Positions 48,553-58,088 of a DNA stretch of 64,000 nucleotides are shown here, piece by piece. The stretch spans positions 1 to 64,000 of the forward strand of contig JAUYGN010000148.1 of assembly GCA_030690545.1 (NCBI GenBank). The letters are read 5' to 3'. Position 1 is the first letter of the stretch. Each line of letters starts with the position of its first letter. Below the pieces are notes generated by a model, which saw nothing but the letters and a program-made list of their open reading frames with translations, did not search any database and was not told where the DNA came from. A program made the translations under genes and the position numbers. The stretch is from Solirubrobacteraceae bacterium (GTDB lineage Bacteria > Actinomycetota > Thermoleophilia > Solirubrobacterales > Solirubrobacteraceae).

Positions 48553-48553
48553 G

Positions 48554-48569
48554 CGGAACCATCCTTCCG
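48554..48569. promoter_or_regulatory. Candidate TetR operator CGGAAccatccTTCCG
   Basis: Inverted repeat between divergent tetR and MFS genes. Confidence 0.5.
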
Positions 48570-48636
48570 TATGCTGCCCCGCGATCGAAGCGGAGCCTCT
48601 TTTCATGTTAACGCGCAAACCCTTGGAGTACCACCG

Positions 48637-50100
48637 ATGACCGACGCTCAGGCCGCCGAGCGCCGCAAGTGGCTGGCCCTTGCCCTGCTGGCGACGACCC
48701 AGTTCGTGATCGTGCTCGACGTCGCGATCGTCAACGTCGCGATCCCGTCGATCGCCCAGGACCTGTCGTTCTCCGAGCAGAACCTCACCTGGATCCCGAA
48801 CGCCTACGCGCTGACGTTCGGCGGCTTCCTGCTGCTGGGCGGCCGGATGGCCGACCTGCTCGGTCGTCGCCGCCTGTTCATGGCGGGGCTCATGCTGTTC
48901 TCCGTCGCGTCGCTGTTCGGCGGCTTCGCGGCCAGCGAGGTCCAGCTCATCGTCGCTCGCGCGGCGCAGGGGCTCGGCGCAGCGATGCTCGCCCCGTCGG
49001 CGCTGTCGATGGTCACGAACATGTTCGCCGAGGGCGCGGAGCGCAACAAGGCGCTCGGCGTGTGGGGCGCCGTCTCGGGCTCCGGCGGCGCCGCCGGCGT
49101 GCTGCTCGGCGGCGTGCTGACCGAGTACGCCGGCTGGGAGTGGGTGCTGTGGGTCAACGTGCCGATCGGGATCGTCGCCGCGCTGCTCGCCCCCCGGCTG
49201 CTCGTCGAGAGTCGCCGCGAGAGCGATCTGCGCCACTTCGACGCGCTCGGCGCGATCACGGTCACCGCCGGCCTGTCGCTGCTCGTCTTCGCGCTCGTCG
49301 ACACGATCGACGTGGGGCTGGGGTCGACGCAGACGCTCACGCTGCTGGCCGTGTCGTTCGCGCTGCTGACGGCCTTCGTCTTCATCGAGCGGCGCTCCGT
49401 CGACCCGCTGATGCCGTTTCGCATCTTCCGCCTGCGCACGCTGACCGGCGCGAACGTCGTCGGCCTGCTCGTCGGCGCGGCGCTGTTCGCGATGTTCTTC
49501 TTCCTCTCGCGCTACATGCAGGAGGTGCTCGGCTACAGCGCGCTGAAGGCCGGGCTGTCGTACCTGCCGCTGGCGGTCGTGATCATCGCGTCGGCCGGCT
49601 TCGCCTCCGTGCTCGTCACGCGGCTGGGCATCAAGCCGGTGCTCGTCACGGGCCTCGCGTTCGTCGCGGTGTCGCTCGTGTGGTTCGCGCAGGTGTCCGT
49701 CGACGCCTCCTACGCGGCGGACCTGCTCGCGCCGATGCTGATCGTCGCGGCCGGGCTCGGCTTCGCGTTCGTGCCCGTCACGATCGCCGCCGTCAGCCGC
49801 GTCTCGCAGGACGAGTCCGGCCTGGCGTCGGGCCTGATCAACACCTCCCAGCAGATCGGCGGGGCGCTCGGCCTGGCGATCCTCGGCACGATCGCGAGCT
49901 CGAAGACGAACGACCTCATGACGGTCGCGCAGGGCGCGCCGGCGGCGCTGCCCGGTGCGCTCACGGAGGGCTTTCAGATCGCCTTCCTCGCCGGCGCCGG
50001 CTTCGCGGTGATCGGCATCGTCGCGACGCTGCTGCTGATCCGCGGCGAGGACTCCAAGGCGGTCGTCGGCGCCTCGGCGGCGGAGCTGCCGGTCGCGTAG
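48637..50100 (+). CDS. MFS transporter, DHA2/EmrB-QacA-type efflux
   Basis: LDVAIVNVAIPSIAQDL, GGRMADLLGRRRLF, 14-TM pattern; divergent from tetR. Confidence 0.93.
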   Translation: MTDAQAAERRKWLALALLATTQFVIVLDVAIVNVAIPSIAQDLSFSEQNLTWIPNAYALTFGGFLLLGGRMADLLGRRRLFMAGLMLFSVASLFGGFAASEVQLIVARAAQGLGAAMLAPSALSMVTNMFAEGAERNKALGVWGAVSGSGGAAGVLLGGVLTEYAGWEWVLWVNVPIGIVAALLAPRLLVESRRESDLRHFDALGAITVTAGLSLLVFALVDTIDVGLGSTQTLTLLAVSFALLTAFVFIERRSVDPLMPFRIFRLRTLTGANVVGLLVGAALFAMFFFLSRYMQEVLGYSALKAGLSYLPLAVVIIASAGFASVLVTRLGIKPVLVTGLAFVAVSLVWFAQVSVDASYAADLLAPMLIVAAGLGFAFVPVTIAAVSRVSQDESGLASGLINTSQQIGGALGLAILGTIASSKTNDLMTVAQGAPAALPGALTEGFQIAFLAGAGFAVIGIVATLLLIRGEDSKAVVGASAAELPVA

Positions 50101-50118
50101 CGCCGTCGCCGGCCGGCC

Positions 50119-50598
50119 TCAGCACGCGCCGTCGACGTCGAGCGCGAACTCTTGCTCGCCGAGCAGGACGACGAGCGGCTCGCCCGCCCGCCCGGCGATG
50201 CCGAGCGGCAGCGCGGGGTCGTTCGTCTCGTAGTCGGCCGCCACGACGCTCGCGGCCGGCAGCAGCGCGGCGATCTCGCGGACGGCGCGACCGAGCATCT
50301 CCAGGCCGCCGAGCACGCCGGCGACCCGGCCGTCGTCGGCGCTGACCTCGAACGGCGGCAGCCGGCGCATGAGCGGCAGCTCGGGCAGCGCGACGTCGCC
50401 GGCGGCGTCGTGGGGCAGCTCGCGCTCGCCGGCGCCGTCGCGGACGACGATCGCGCGCAGCCGCTCGGTCTCGACGATCGCCGGCGCCGGGCCGTCGAGC
50501 CCGACGCTGACGCGCAGCGCGCCGGTGCCGTGCAGCAGCTCGCGGGCGAGCGCGACCGCACGCGCCACGAGCGGGTCGAGGTCGTCTCCCTCGGTCAT
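50119..50598 (-). CDS. Hypothetical protein
   Basis: MTEGDDLDPLVARAVALARELLHGTGALRVSVGLDG...EFALDVDGAC. Confidence 0.5.
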   Translation of the reverse strand: MTEGDDLDPLVARAVALARELLHGTGALRVSVGLDGPAPAIVETERLRAIVVRDGAGERELPHDAAGDVALPELPLMRRLPPFEVSADDGRVAGVLGGLEMLGRAVREIAALLPAASVVAADYETNDPALPLGIAGRAGEPLVVLLGEQEFALDVDGAC

Positions 50599-50612
50599 CG
50601 CGGGCTGGCCGC

Positions 50613-51308
50613 TCAGCTGCCTTCGAGGCGGGCGTGCGTGAAGCGGTGCAGCGGACCGGCGAGCCAGGCCGCGTCGCCGTAGCGCTCGAGCAGCGCCGCC
50701 GGGACGGCAGCATGGTCGTAGGCGACCCGGCGATGCTCGATCGTGCCGTCGTCGTGGCGCAGCGCGTAGGCGGCGCGATGGTCGCCGTCGAACGGCATGC
50801 CGACGCTGCCCGGGTTGACGAGCTCGACCGCGCCGGTCGTGGAGATGCGCTGAAACGGCAGGTGGGTGTGGCCGAAGGTCAGCTGCGACTCGCGCACCCC
50901 GTCCAGCAGCTCGGCCTCGTCGTCGCCCGGCTCGGGCGTGAACGAGCGCACGTCGCTGACCGGCGAGCCGTGCCACGCGCGCGTGCGCTCGTCGAGCGCG
51001 GCGCTGGCGGGCAGCGCGTCGAGCTCGGCGACGAGCGCGTCGCCGAGCGCCTCGCGGGCGGCTGCGGTCGCGGGACGGACCGGCTCGGGCGCGGCGCCGG
51101 GGTCGGCGGTCCAGCGCTCGCCGTTGCCGCGGATCCAGGTCGCCGGGCGCAGCTCGCGCAGCCGCGCGACGGTGGCCTCGGGCCACGGGCCGAAGAGTGC
51201 GACGTCGCCGCCGACGAGGTAGGCGTCCGCGCCGCGGGCCGTGGCGTCGGCGAGCACGGCGTCGAGCGCGAGCAGGTTGCCGTGCACGTCGTAGATCAGG
51301 GCGAGCAT
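50613..51308 (-). CDS. Metallophosphoesterase (YfcE/calcineurin-like)
   Basis: ALIYDVHGNLLALDAVLAD, GGDVALFGP, IRGNGE, TFGHTHLPF, VNPGSVGMP. Confidence 0.92.
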   Translation of the reverse strand: MLALIYDVHGNLLALDAVLADATARGADAYLVGGDVALFGPWPEATVARLRELRPATWIRGNGERWTADPGAAPEPVRPATAAAREALGDALVAELDALPASAALDERTRAWHGSPVSDVRSFTPEPGDDEAELLDGVRESQLTFGHTHLPFQRISTTGAVELVNPGSVGMPFDGDHRAAYALRHDDGTIEHRRVAYDHAAVPAALLERYGDAAWLAGPLHRFTHARLEGS

Positions 51309-51327
51309 GCTCGTAGTGTTAGCAGCG

Positions 51328-51930
51328 GTGGACGATCTCGCCCTCACCGGTCCGAGCCTGCGCGTGCGCATCCCGCGCGAGGAGGACGCCGCGGCGCTGT
51401 TCGCGGCGGCCTCGGACCCCGAGGTCACGCGCTGGTTCTCGTGGGGCCCGTACACGTCGCAGGACGAGGCGCGCGCCTACCTCGCGCGGCTGCCGGCGCA
51501 GCGCGCGCGCGGCGAGCATTTCGACCTCGTGGTCGAGCACCTGCAGGCCGGGCCGATCGGCATCAGCGGGCTCGGCGAGCCGGTGATGCGCGACCGCCAC
51601 GCGGTGATCGGCTCCTGGCTCGGGCGCGCGTGGTGGGGGACCGGCGCCAATCGCGAGTGCAAGGCGCTCATGTGCCACCTCGCCTTCGCGGTCCTCGGCT
51701 TCGATCGCGTGGGCGCCTACGCGAACGTCGAGCACGCGCGCTCGCAGCGCGCGCTGGAGCGGATCGGCTTCGAGCGCGAGGGCGTCCTGCGCGGCTATCA
51801 CCGCCACGGCGATCGCACGCTCGACGTCGTCGTCTTCGGGTTGCTGCGGGCGCAGTGGGAGGCCGGGCCGCTGCCGGCCGTGCCCGTCACCGTCGCCGGC
51901 GAGCCGCCGCCGGCGTTCGTCGTGACATAG
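51328..51930 (+). CDS. GNAT family N-acetyltransferase (RimJ/RimL-like)
   Basis: LRVRIPREEDAAALFAAASDPEVTRWF, NVEHARSQRALERIGFEREGVLRGY. Confidence 0.92.
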   Translation: MDDLALTGPSLRVRIPREEDAAALFAAASDPEVTRWFSWGPYTSQDEARAYLARLPAQRARGEHFDLVVEHLQAGPIGISGLGEPVMRDRHAVIGSWLGRAWWGTGANRECKALMCHLAFAVLGFDRVGAYANVEHARSQRALERIGFEREGVLRGYHRHGDRTLDVVVFGLLRAQWEAGPLPAVPVTVAGEPPPAFVVT

Positions 51931-51947
51931 CGGGCGGACGGTCCGTG

Positions 51948-51991
51948 CCGTGTCGCGTTTCTGTTGACAGGCATCACGTTTTGCGACACAC
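51948..51991. repeat. 44-bp imperfect palindrome, copy 1
   Basis: CCGTGTCGCGTT...GTTTTGCGACACAC. Confidence 0.8.
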
Positions 51992-52020
51992 CTCTCGGCC
52001 AGGTCTCCCGAGGGTCGTAG

Positions 52021-52064
52021 CCGTGTCGCGTTCGTGCTGGTATGGAGCATGTTTCGCGACACAC
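52021..52064. repeat. 44-bp imperfect palindrome, copy 2
   Basis: CCGTGTCGCGTT...GTTTCGCGACACAC; same length and ends as copy 1, 73-bp period. Confidence 0.8.
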
Positions 52065-52109
52065 TTCGCTGGATGAAGGCTTGGCCTCGTAGTCGCGCAG
52101 CGGCGCTGC

Positions 52110-52288
52110 TCAGAGCGCGCTGAGCGGGTCGATGTTCGCGCCTCGCAGCGTCAGCTCGAAGTGCAGGTGCGGTCCGGTCGAGCGGCCGGTCGAGCCGACC
52201 GTGCCGATCCGCTGGCCGACGCCGACGGACTGCCCGCGGCGGACGTCGATCGTCGCCAGGTGCGCGTAGAGGGTGCGCAGCCCGAAAC
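52110..52288 (-). pseudogene. C-terminal fragment of M23 peptidase (LytM)
   Basis: LRTLYAHLATIDVRRGQSVGVGQRIGTVGSTGRSTGPHLHFELTLRGANIDPLSAL*; upstream coding lost at about 52285. Confidence 0.85.
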
Positions 52289-52915
52289 TGGAGTCATACG
52301 GTCCGCAGGTTCAATGCCAACGATGGCTCAACCGACTTCATCCGCCGCTTCAACGGGATTACGTCACGCAACCTCTTCGATGGCCAACGACCCGTCGATG
52401 CCGTGCTGCTGAAGATCAACCGGGACCAAGCGACCCCGCGTGTGTATCTCAGGCACGACAGCGGACACCCACGCTTCGCCCGCGTCAAAGGCACCGCCGG
52501 CTTCCTGAAGAAGAACAGCATCGTCTGCTACACGGGAGCGAAGACGGGAGGCACGCGTTGCGGACGCATCCAGCAGTTCCAAGAGCCCGTCAGATACGAC
52601 AGCGCGGACGATCCAAGTCGCGGGCCGCGGAGGATCAGGTCGATGCGGGTGAGGCTGTTCGACAAGTGTCGCGACCACAGAGGTGACAGCGGTGCGGCGA
52701 CCTACGCTAGTCGCCCAGGAGAGATGGGAATCTATGCGGTCGGAATCGTTAGCGGGCAGTATTCCGGAGCCGGGGCTAAGCCCGGCGACAACGATTGCGC
52801 GGACGAAGGGGAGCACACAACGAAGCTGATCATCATTCAAGGGATTGGACCCGTGCTCACAGAAGCGAACGGCATCTCCTGCGCACGGACGTGCGTAACC
52901 AAAGGCTCATCCCTT
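52284..52915 (+). pseudogene. 5'-truncated trypsin-like (S1) serine protease fragment
   Basis: VRRFNANDGSTDFIRRFNG...VDAVLLKINRD...DHRGDSGAATYASRPGEMGIYAVGIVSG (Asp and GDSG motifs, no His region); 3' end uncertain; visibly lower GC. Confidence 0.7.
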
Positions 52916-53449
52916 GACCCGCAGAGCACTTCTCCTGGTCGGTATTTCCTGCGTGCTACTCGCCGGTGGCGGGGTTGCTGCGATCGTGCTGTCGTCCTCG
53001 GGCGCGGGAGGCGCGGATGTGGCATCCGCGCCTCCCTTGCTCGGCGATGCCGGCGTGGAGTACGTCGACGAGCTGCCGGGCGTCCGGATCTGCGAGCCGC
53101 TGCCGTCGTTCGACGACGACCGGCTGCACCTGCGGCACTACATGCAGGCCGTCCGGCGGGTGACCAGCGAACCGCGGGTGACGGTGGCCTGGCTGATCGA
53201 CGCGGACACCACGGCCGACAAGGACGAGCTTGCGCGCAGCCTGGGCAGGGCGGGATCAAGGTCGACGCGGGACGCTTCGACGGCGGATCGTGGGGCGTCA
53301 CGGCGACACGGCGCGCGAGCCTCGACCTCTCGGCGCTGGTGCGCGAGAAGGACGCGTTGCTGGAGGCATCGCCGACGCGCAGCGCCCGTACGGTCGTGAT
53401 GGTCGCCTACCCGGCCGACGGATGCGAGGACGTCGGTCCGGACGGGTGA
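52913..53449 (+). pseudogene. Secreted hypothetical protein with a net -1 frameshift near 53243-53255
   Basis: LTRRALLLVGISCVLLAGGGVAAIVL...TADKDELARSLG then other frame GQGGIKVDAGRFDGGSWGVTATRRASLDLSALVREKDALLEASPTRSARTVVMVAYPADGCEDVGPDG*. Confidence 0.6.
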
Positions 53450-53511
53450 CGTCCTCGCCCGGTGAGGGCGATCGGGCTCTTGTCCGCGGCGACGAGGCTC
53501 GCCCGGCGGCG

Positions 53512-53997
53512 TCAGGCCGCCGCGACGCCGTCGGCGGCGCTGTGCAGCGCGGCGAGGTCGAGCTTGCGCATGCCGAACATCGTCTGCATCGCGCGCGCGG
53601 CGCGCTGTGGGTCGGGGCCGGCGAACAGCTCGTCCATCCCGGCCGGGACGACCTGCCAGGAGAGGCCGTAGCGGTCCTTCAGCCAGCCGCACTGGCCCTC
53701 CTCGCCGCCGTCGGTCAGCCGCTCCCAGTAGTGGTCGACCTCGTCCTCGTCGGCGCAGTCGATCTGCAGCGATACCGCCTCGGAGAAGGTGAACTGCGGG
53801 CCGCCGTTGATCGCGACGATGCGCTGGCCGTCGAGCTCGAACTCGACCGTCATCACGCTGCCGGCCGTTCCCGGGCCGGCTTCGGAGTAGTGCGCGACGC
53901 TGACGATCCGCGAGTTCGGGAAGATCGACGTGTAGAACTCGGCCGCCTCGACGGACTCGCCGTCGAACCACAGGTTGGGGATGATTCGCTGCTGCAT
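53512..53997 (-). CDS. VOC family protein (PhnB/3-demethylubiquinone methyltransferase-like)
   Basis: IIPNLWFDGESVEAAEFYTSIFPNSRIV...INGGPQFTFSEAVSLQIDCADEDEVDHYWERLTDGGEEGQCGWLKDRYGLSWQ. Confidence 0.93.
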   Translation of the reverse strand: MQQRIIPNLWFDGESVEAAEFYTSIFPNSRIVSVAHYSEAGPGTAGSVMTVEFELDGQRIVAINGGPQFTFSEAVSLQIDCADEDEVDHYWERLTDGGEEGQCGWLKDRYGLSWQVVPAGMDELFAGPDPQRAARAMQTMFGMRKLDLAALHSAADGVAAA

Positions 53998-54111
53998 GAG
54001 TGCGCGTCTCCTCTCGCTCGGCGGGTTGGTCGTCCCGCGACGGATATGCACCTACAGACGGCCGGCGGGGGCGAAACTCATCGCGGCAGGTTCGCGCTGT
54101 CGCGCACGGGC

Positions 54112-54858
54112 TCAGCCGCGCCGCGCCTCCCAGCTGAAGCCGCGCACCGCGAGCACGGTTCCGAGCGCGCACCAGATCAGCAGCACGACGAGGTCGTCGA
54201 GGTGGTCGGCGAACGACGCGCCCGTCACCATCGCCGCCGACAGCCCGTCGATCAGATGCGTCAGCGGCAGCGCCTGCGCGATGTCGCGCAGGAACGTCGG
54301 CGCGGTCTCGGCGTCGTAGAAGACGCCGCTGATCACGATCACCGGCAGGAAGATCGCGTTGACGTAGGCCGGCGCGGAGTCGAAGTTCGGGATCGCGTGC
54401 GACAGCGCGACGCCGAGCGAGGCGAGGCAGAAGACCCCGGCGGCGACGAACGTGACGAGCATCGGCCAGTCGCTCGGCAGCCCGACCCCGAACAGCAGCG
54501 CCCCGGCGCTGATCACGATCGTCAGCTGGATCGCCGTGTTCGTCACGGCGTGGGCGGCGAGGCTCGCCAGGTACGCGCCGCTGGGCAGCGGCGTCCCGCG
54601 CAGGCGCTTGAGCACGCCCTGCTCGCGCAGGAAGACGAGGTTCATCGCGAGCGCGACGAACGTCGTCGTCATGATGCTCATCCCCGCGATGCCCGGCACG
54701 ATGATGTCGAGATCGGACTGGCTGCCGGAGAAGATCGCGCCGAACAGGGCGAGGAACAGCAGCGGCAGCAGGAAGTTGAAGAACGCCGCGCTCGGGTTGC
54801 GCCAGAACATCTTGCGCTCGAGGCGGTACTGGCGCCACGTCAGCGCGGCGCTGCTCAT
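54112..54858 (-). CDS. ABC-2 type transporter permease
   Basis: RLERKMFWRNPSAAFFNFLLPLLFLALFG...; overlaps ATPase gene. Confidence 0.92.
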   Translation of the reverse strand: MSSAALTWRQYRLERKMFWRNPSAAFFNFLLPLLFLALFGAIFSGSQSDLDIIVPGIAGMSIMTTTFVALAMNLVFLREQGVLKRLRGTPLPSGAYLASLAAHAVTNTAIQLTIVISAGALLFGVGLPSDWPMLVTFVAAGVFCLASLGVALSHAIPNFDSAPAYVNAIFLPVIVISGVFYDAETAPTFLRDIAQALPLTHLIDGLSAAMVTGASFADHLDDLVVLLIWCALGTVLAVRGFSWEARRG

Positions 54859-55733
54859 CGCGACGGCTCCTCGGCGGCCTCGGCGGTCAGCTCGAGATAG
54901 ACGTCCTCCAGCGACGGCCGGCTGACGCTGAGATCCTCGAGGCCGGTCCCGCGCGCGAGCGCCGCGCTCGTGAGCTGGTGCAGCAGCGCCGTCGGGTCGT
55001 CGGTCTCGCGCTCGGCGAGCTCGCCGCTCTCGTCGCGCCAGCTGACGCGGTAGCGCGAGGACGCGCCGACGCCGAGCTGCGCGGGGGCGCCGACGGCGAG
55101 GATGCGCCCGTCCTTGACGATCGCGACGCGGTCGCAGAGCGCCTGCGCCTCGTCGAGGTAGTGGGTTGTCAGCAGGACGGTCTTGCCGAGGTCGGCGAGC
55201 GCGCGGATCGTGTCCCACGCGGTGCGGCGGGCGGCCGGATCGAAGCCGGTCGTCGGCTCGTCGAGGAAGACGAGCTCCGGGTCGCCGACGAGCGCCAGCG
55301 CGAAGTCCAGCCGCCGCGCCTGGCCGCCCGACAGCTTGCGCGTGAGCACGTGCTCGGATGCGCGCAGGCCGGCGAGGTCGATCACCTCGTCGACGTCGCG
55401 CGGGGCGCGGTAGAACCCGGCCCAGTGGGTGACGAGCTCGCGCGGCGTCGCGTGGCGGTAGATGCCGCTTGACTGCAGCACGATCCCGACGCGCTCGCGC
55501 AGCGCGCGCGGGCGGCCGCCCGGGTCGTGGCCGAGCACGGAGACGATGCCGCTCGTGCGCGCGCGGTAGCCCTCGAGGATCTCGACCGTCGTCGTCTTGC
55601 CGGCGCCGTTGGGGCCGAGCAGGCCGAAGACCTCGCCGGGCGCGACGTCGAAGTCGACGCCCTGCACGGCATGCACGTCGCCGTAGGACTTGTGCAGGTC
55701 GCGCACGAGAATGGCCGGGGCGGCGGAATCCAC
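54855..55733 (-). CDS. ABC transporter ATP-binding protein
   Basis: GLLGPNGAGKTTTVEILEGYRARTSG, LSGGQARRLDFALALVGDPELVFLDEPTTGFDP. Confidence 0.94.
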   Translation of the reverse strand: MDSAAPAILVRDLHKSYGDVHAVQGVDFDVAPGEVFGLLGPNGAGKTTTVEILEGYRARTSGIVSVLGHDPGGRPRALRERVGIVLQSSGIYRHATPRELVTHWAGFYRAPRDVDEVIDLAGLRASEHVLTRKLSGGQARRLDFALALVGDPELVFLDEPTTGFDPAARRTAWDTIRALADLGKTVLLTTHYLDEAQALCDRVAIVKDGRILAVGAPAQLGVGASSRYRVSWRDESGELAERETDDPTALLHQLTSAALARGTGLEDLSVSRPSLEDVYLELTAEAAEEPSR

Positions 55734-55912
55734 GGCGCGCAATGATGACAAGATCCGCTCCGCTGGCCGACGCGCCTTGCCGGCGGCTGGATCGACGTCG
55801 GGGCGACGCTGCGTGACGCGCGGCTGCTTCGACGATGCGCATCCGGTCGCGAGCGTGACGATCTTTACGAGATCGTGACCACCGGCGGGCGATGCGCGGA
55901 TACCCTGGACGC

Positions 55913-58081
55913 GTGGAAACACCGGACATCGAAGTCGCCCTGCAGGAGCCGATCGGCTCGGTCGAGCCGCCGCCCGAGCCACCGCCGCCCACCGATCTCG
56001 ACCTGCACGACAAGTCGCTGTACTTCGGGCGCGAGCTGTCCTGGCTGGACTTCAACGATCGCGTGCTGCAGCTCGTCGAGGACCCGTCCGTCGCGCTGCT
56101 GGAGCGCGTCAAGCTCGCCGCGATCTGGAGCTCGAACCTCGACGAGTTCTTCCAGATCCGCGTCGCCGGCGTGCATGACCAGGTCGATGCCGGCCTATCG
56201 GATCCCGGTCCGGACGGGCTGACCCCGTCGGAGACGATCGACGCGATCCGCGCGGCCGTCCTCGGCCAGCAGCAGCGCCTCGAGGACCGCGTCCTGGGCG
56301 AGCTGTTCCCCGCGCTCGCCGAGCAGGGCATCCGGATCCTGCGGCTCGGAGACCTCTCCAAGTCCCAGCGCAAGGCGCTCGGCGAGCGCTACCGGCGCCA
56401 GATCTTCCCGGTGCTGACGCCGCTCGCCGTCGGTCAGGGACGCCCGTTCCCCTACATCTCGAGCCTGTCGCTGTCGCTCGCGGCGCTCGTGCGCGATCAC
56501 GTCAACGGCGAGCAGACGTTCGCGCGCGTGAAGGTGCCGACCGAGATGCTCGACCGCTTCGTCGAGGTCGACGACGCGCCGAACACCTTCGTCGCGCTGG
56601 AGGACGTCATCGCCGCCAACCTCGCGGCGCTCTTCCCGGGGATGGAGATCGTCGGTCACGGGTTCTTCCGCGTCACGCGCGACGCCGACTTCGAGGTCTC
56701 CGACGAGGCCGACGACCTCCTGCAGGCGGTCGAGGCGGAGCTGCGCCGGCGGCGCTTCGGCGAGGCGGTGCGCCTCGAGGTCGACGTGAACATCGACCCC
56801 GGCGTGCGCGAGCAGCTGCGCGAGGCGCTCGACCTCGAAGAGCGCCAGGTCTATGACGTCGACGGGCTGCTCGGCCTCGGCGACCTCTGGCAGGTCTACG
56901 GCGTGCGCGGCTTCAGCGAGCTGCGCGACCCGCCCTGGACGCCGGTCACGCAACCGCGGCTGCACGGCAAGGAGTCCGAGCACGCCAACGTGATGGCGCA
57001 GATGCGCCGCGGGGACATCCTCGTCCACCACCCCTACGACTCCTTCGCGACGTCGGTCGAGCGCTTCGTCGAGCAGGCCGTCGCCGATCCCGACGTGCTG
57101 GCGATCAAGCAGACCGTCTACCGCACGTCGGACGACTCGCCGCTGTTTCCCGCGCTGATCCGCGCGACCGAGCGCGGCAAGCAGGCCGTCTGCATGGTCG
57201 AGCTCAAGGCGCGCTTCGACGAGCGCGCGAACATCGGCTGGGCGCGCGCGCTGGAGGAGGCCGGCGTGCACGTCGTCTACGGTCAGCCGGGGCTGAAGAC
57301 GCACGCCAAGTGCATCCTCGTCGTGCGGCGCGAGGGCGACGGGGTGCGCCACTACGTGCACATCGGCACGGGCAACTACCACCCCAAGACGGCCCGCCTG
57401 TACACCGACTTCGGGCTGTTCACCTGCGACGAGGAGATCGGCGCAGACGTCGCCGACATGTTCAACTACCTCACCGGCCTGGCCCGGCCCGACGGCTACC
57501 GCAAGGTCTTGATCGCTCCGAACGGGATGCGCGAGGCGATCACCGACGAGATCGAGCGCACGATCGCCGCCCACGAGCGCGGCGAGCCGGCCCGGATCCG
57601 GATGAAGATGAACTCGCTCGTCGACCGGCGCTGCATCCGCGCGCTGTACCGCGCGTCGCAGGCGGGCGTGCCGGTGGCGCTCAACGTGCGCGGCATCTGC
57701 TGCCTGCGGCCCGGCGTCGAAGGCATCTCGGAGAACATCACCGTGACGAGCGTGCTCGGGCGCTTCCTCGAGCACTCGCGCGTCTACGGCTTCGAGCGCG
57801 GCGACGAGACGCGCGTGCTGATCGGCTCCGCCGACCTCATGCCGCGCAACCTCGACACGCGCGTCGAGCTGATCACGCCGGTCCAGGACGTGACCGCGCG
57901 CGCCGACCTGATCGACACGCTCGACCGCTCGCTGGCGACGGACCAGTGGGCCTGGTGCCTGCAGCCCGACGGCACGTGGGAGCGGCGCGAGCAGGGCGAT
58001 CCGCCGCGCTCGGTGCAGCGCGAGCTGATGCTGCTGCACGCGGCGCGCGCAAGCGAGGGCTCGCAGGCGGACGACGAGTGA
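55913..58081 (+). CDS. ppk1: Polyphosphate kinase 1
   Basis: LYFGRELSWLDFNDRVLQL, DILVHHPYDSFATSVERF, GLKTHAKCILVVRREGDGVRHYVHIGTGNYHPKTARLYTDFGLFT. Confidence 0.97.
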   Translation: METPDIEVALQEPIGSVEPPPEPPPPTDLDLHDKSLYFGRELSWLDFNDRVLQLVEDPSVALLERVKLAAIWSSNLDEFFQIRVAGVHDQVDAGLSDPGPDGLTPSETIDAIRAAVLGQQQRLEDRVLGELFPALAEQGIRILRLGDLSKSQRKALGERYRRQIFPVLTPLAVGQGRPFPYISSLSLSLAALVRDHVNGEQTFARVKVPTEMLDRFVEVDDAPNTFVALEDVIAANLAALFPGMEIVGHGFFRVTRDADFEVSDEADDLLQAVEAELRRRRFGEAVRLEVDVNIDPGVREQLREALDLEERQVYDVDGLLGLGDLWQVYGVRGFSELRDPPWTPVTQPRLHGKESEHANVMAQMRRGDILVHHPYDSFATSVERFVEQAVADPDVLAIKQTVYRTSDDSPLFPALIRATERGKQAVCMVELKARFDERANIGWARALEEAGVHVVYGQPGLKTHAKCILVVRREGDGVRHYVHIGTGNYHPKTARLYTDFGLFTCDEEIGADVADMFNYLTGLARPDGYRKVLIAPNGMREAITDEIERTIAAHERGEPARIRMKMNSLVDRRCIRALYRASQAGVPVALNVRGICCLRPGVEGISENITVTSVLGRFLEHSRVYGFERGDETRVLIGSADLMPRNLDTRVELITPVQDVTARADLIDTLDRSLATDQWAWCLQPDGTWERREQGDPPRSVQRELMLLHAARASEGSQADDE

Positions 58082-58088
58082 CGCGCCG

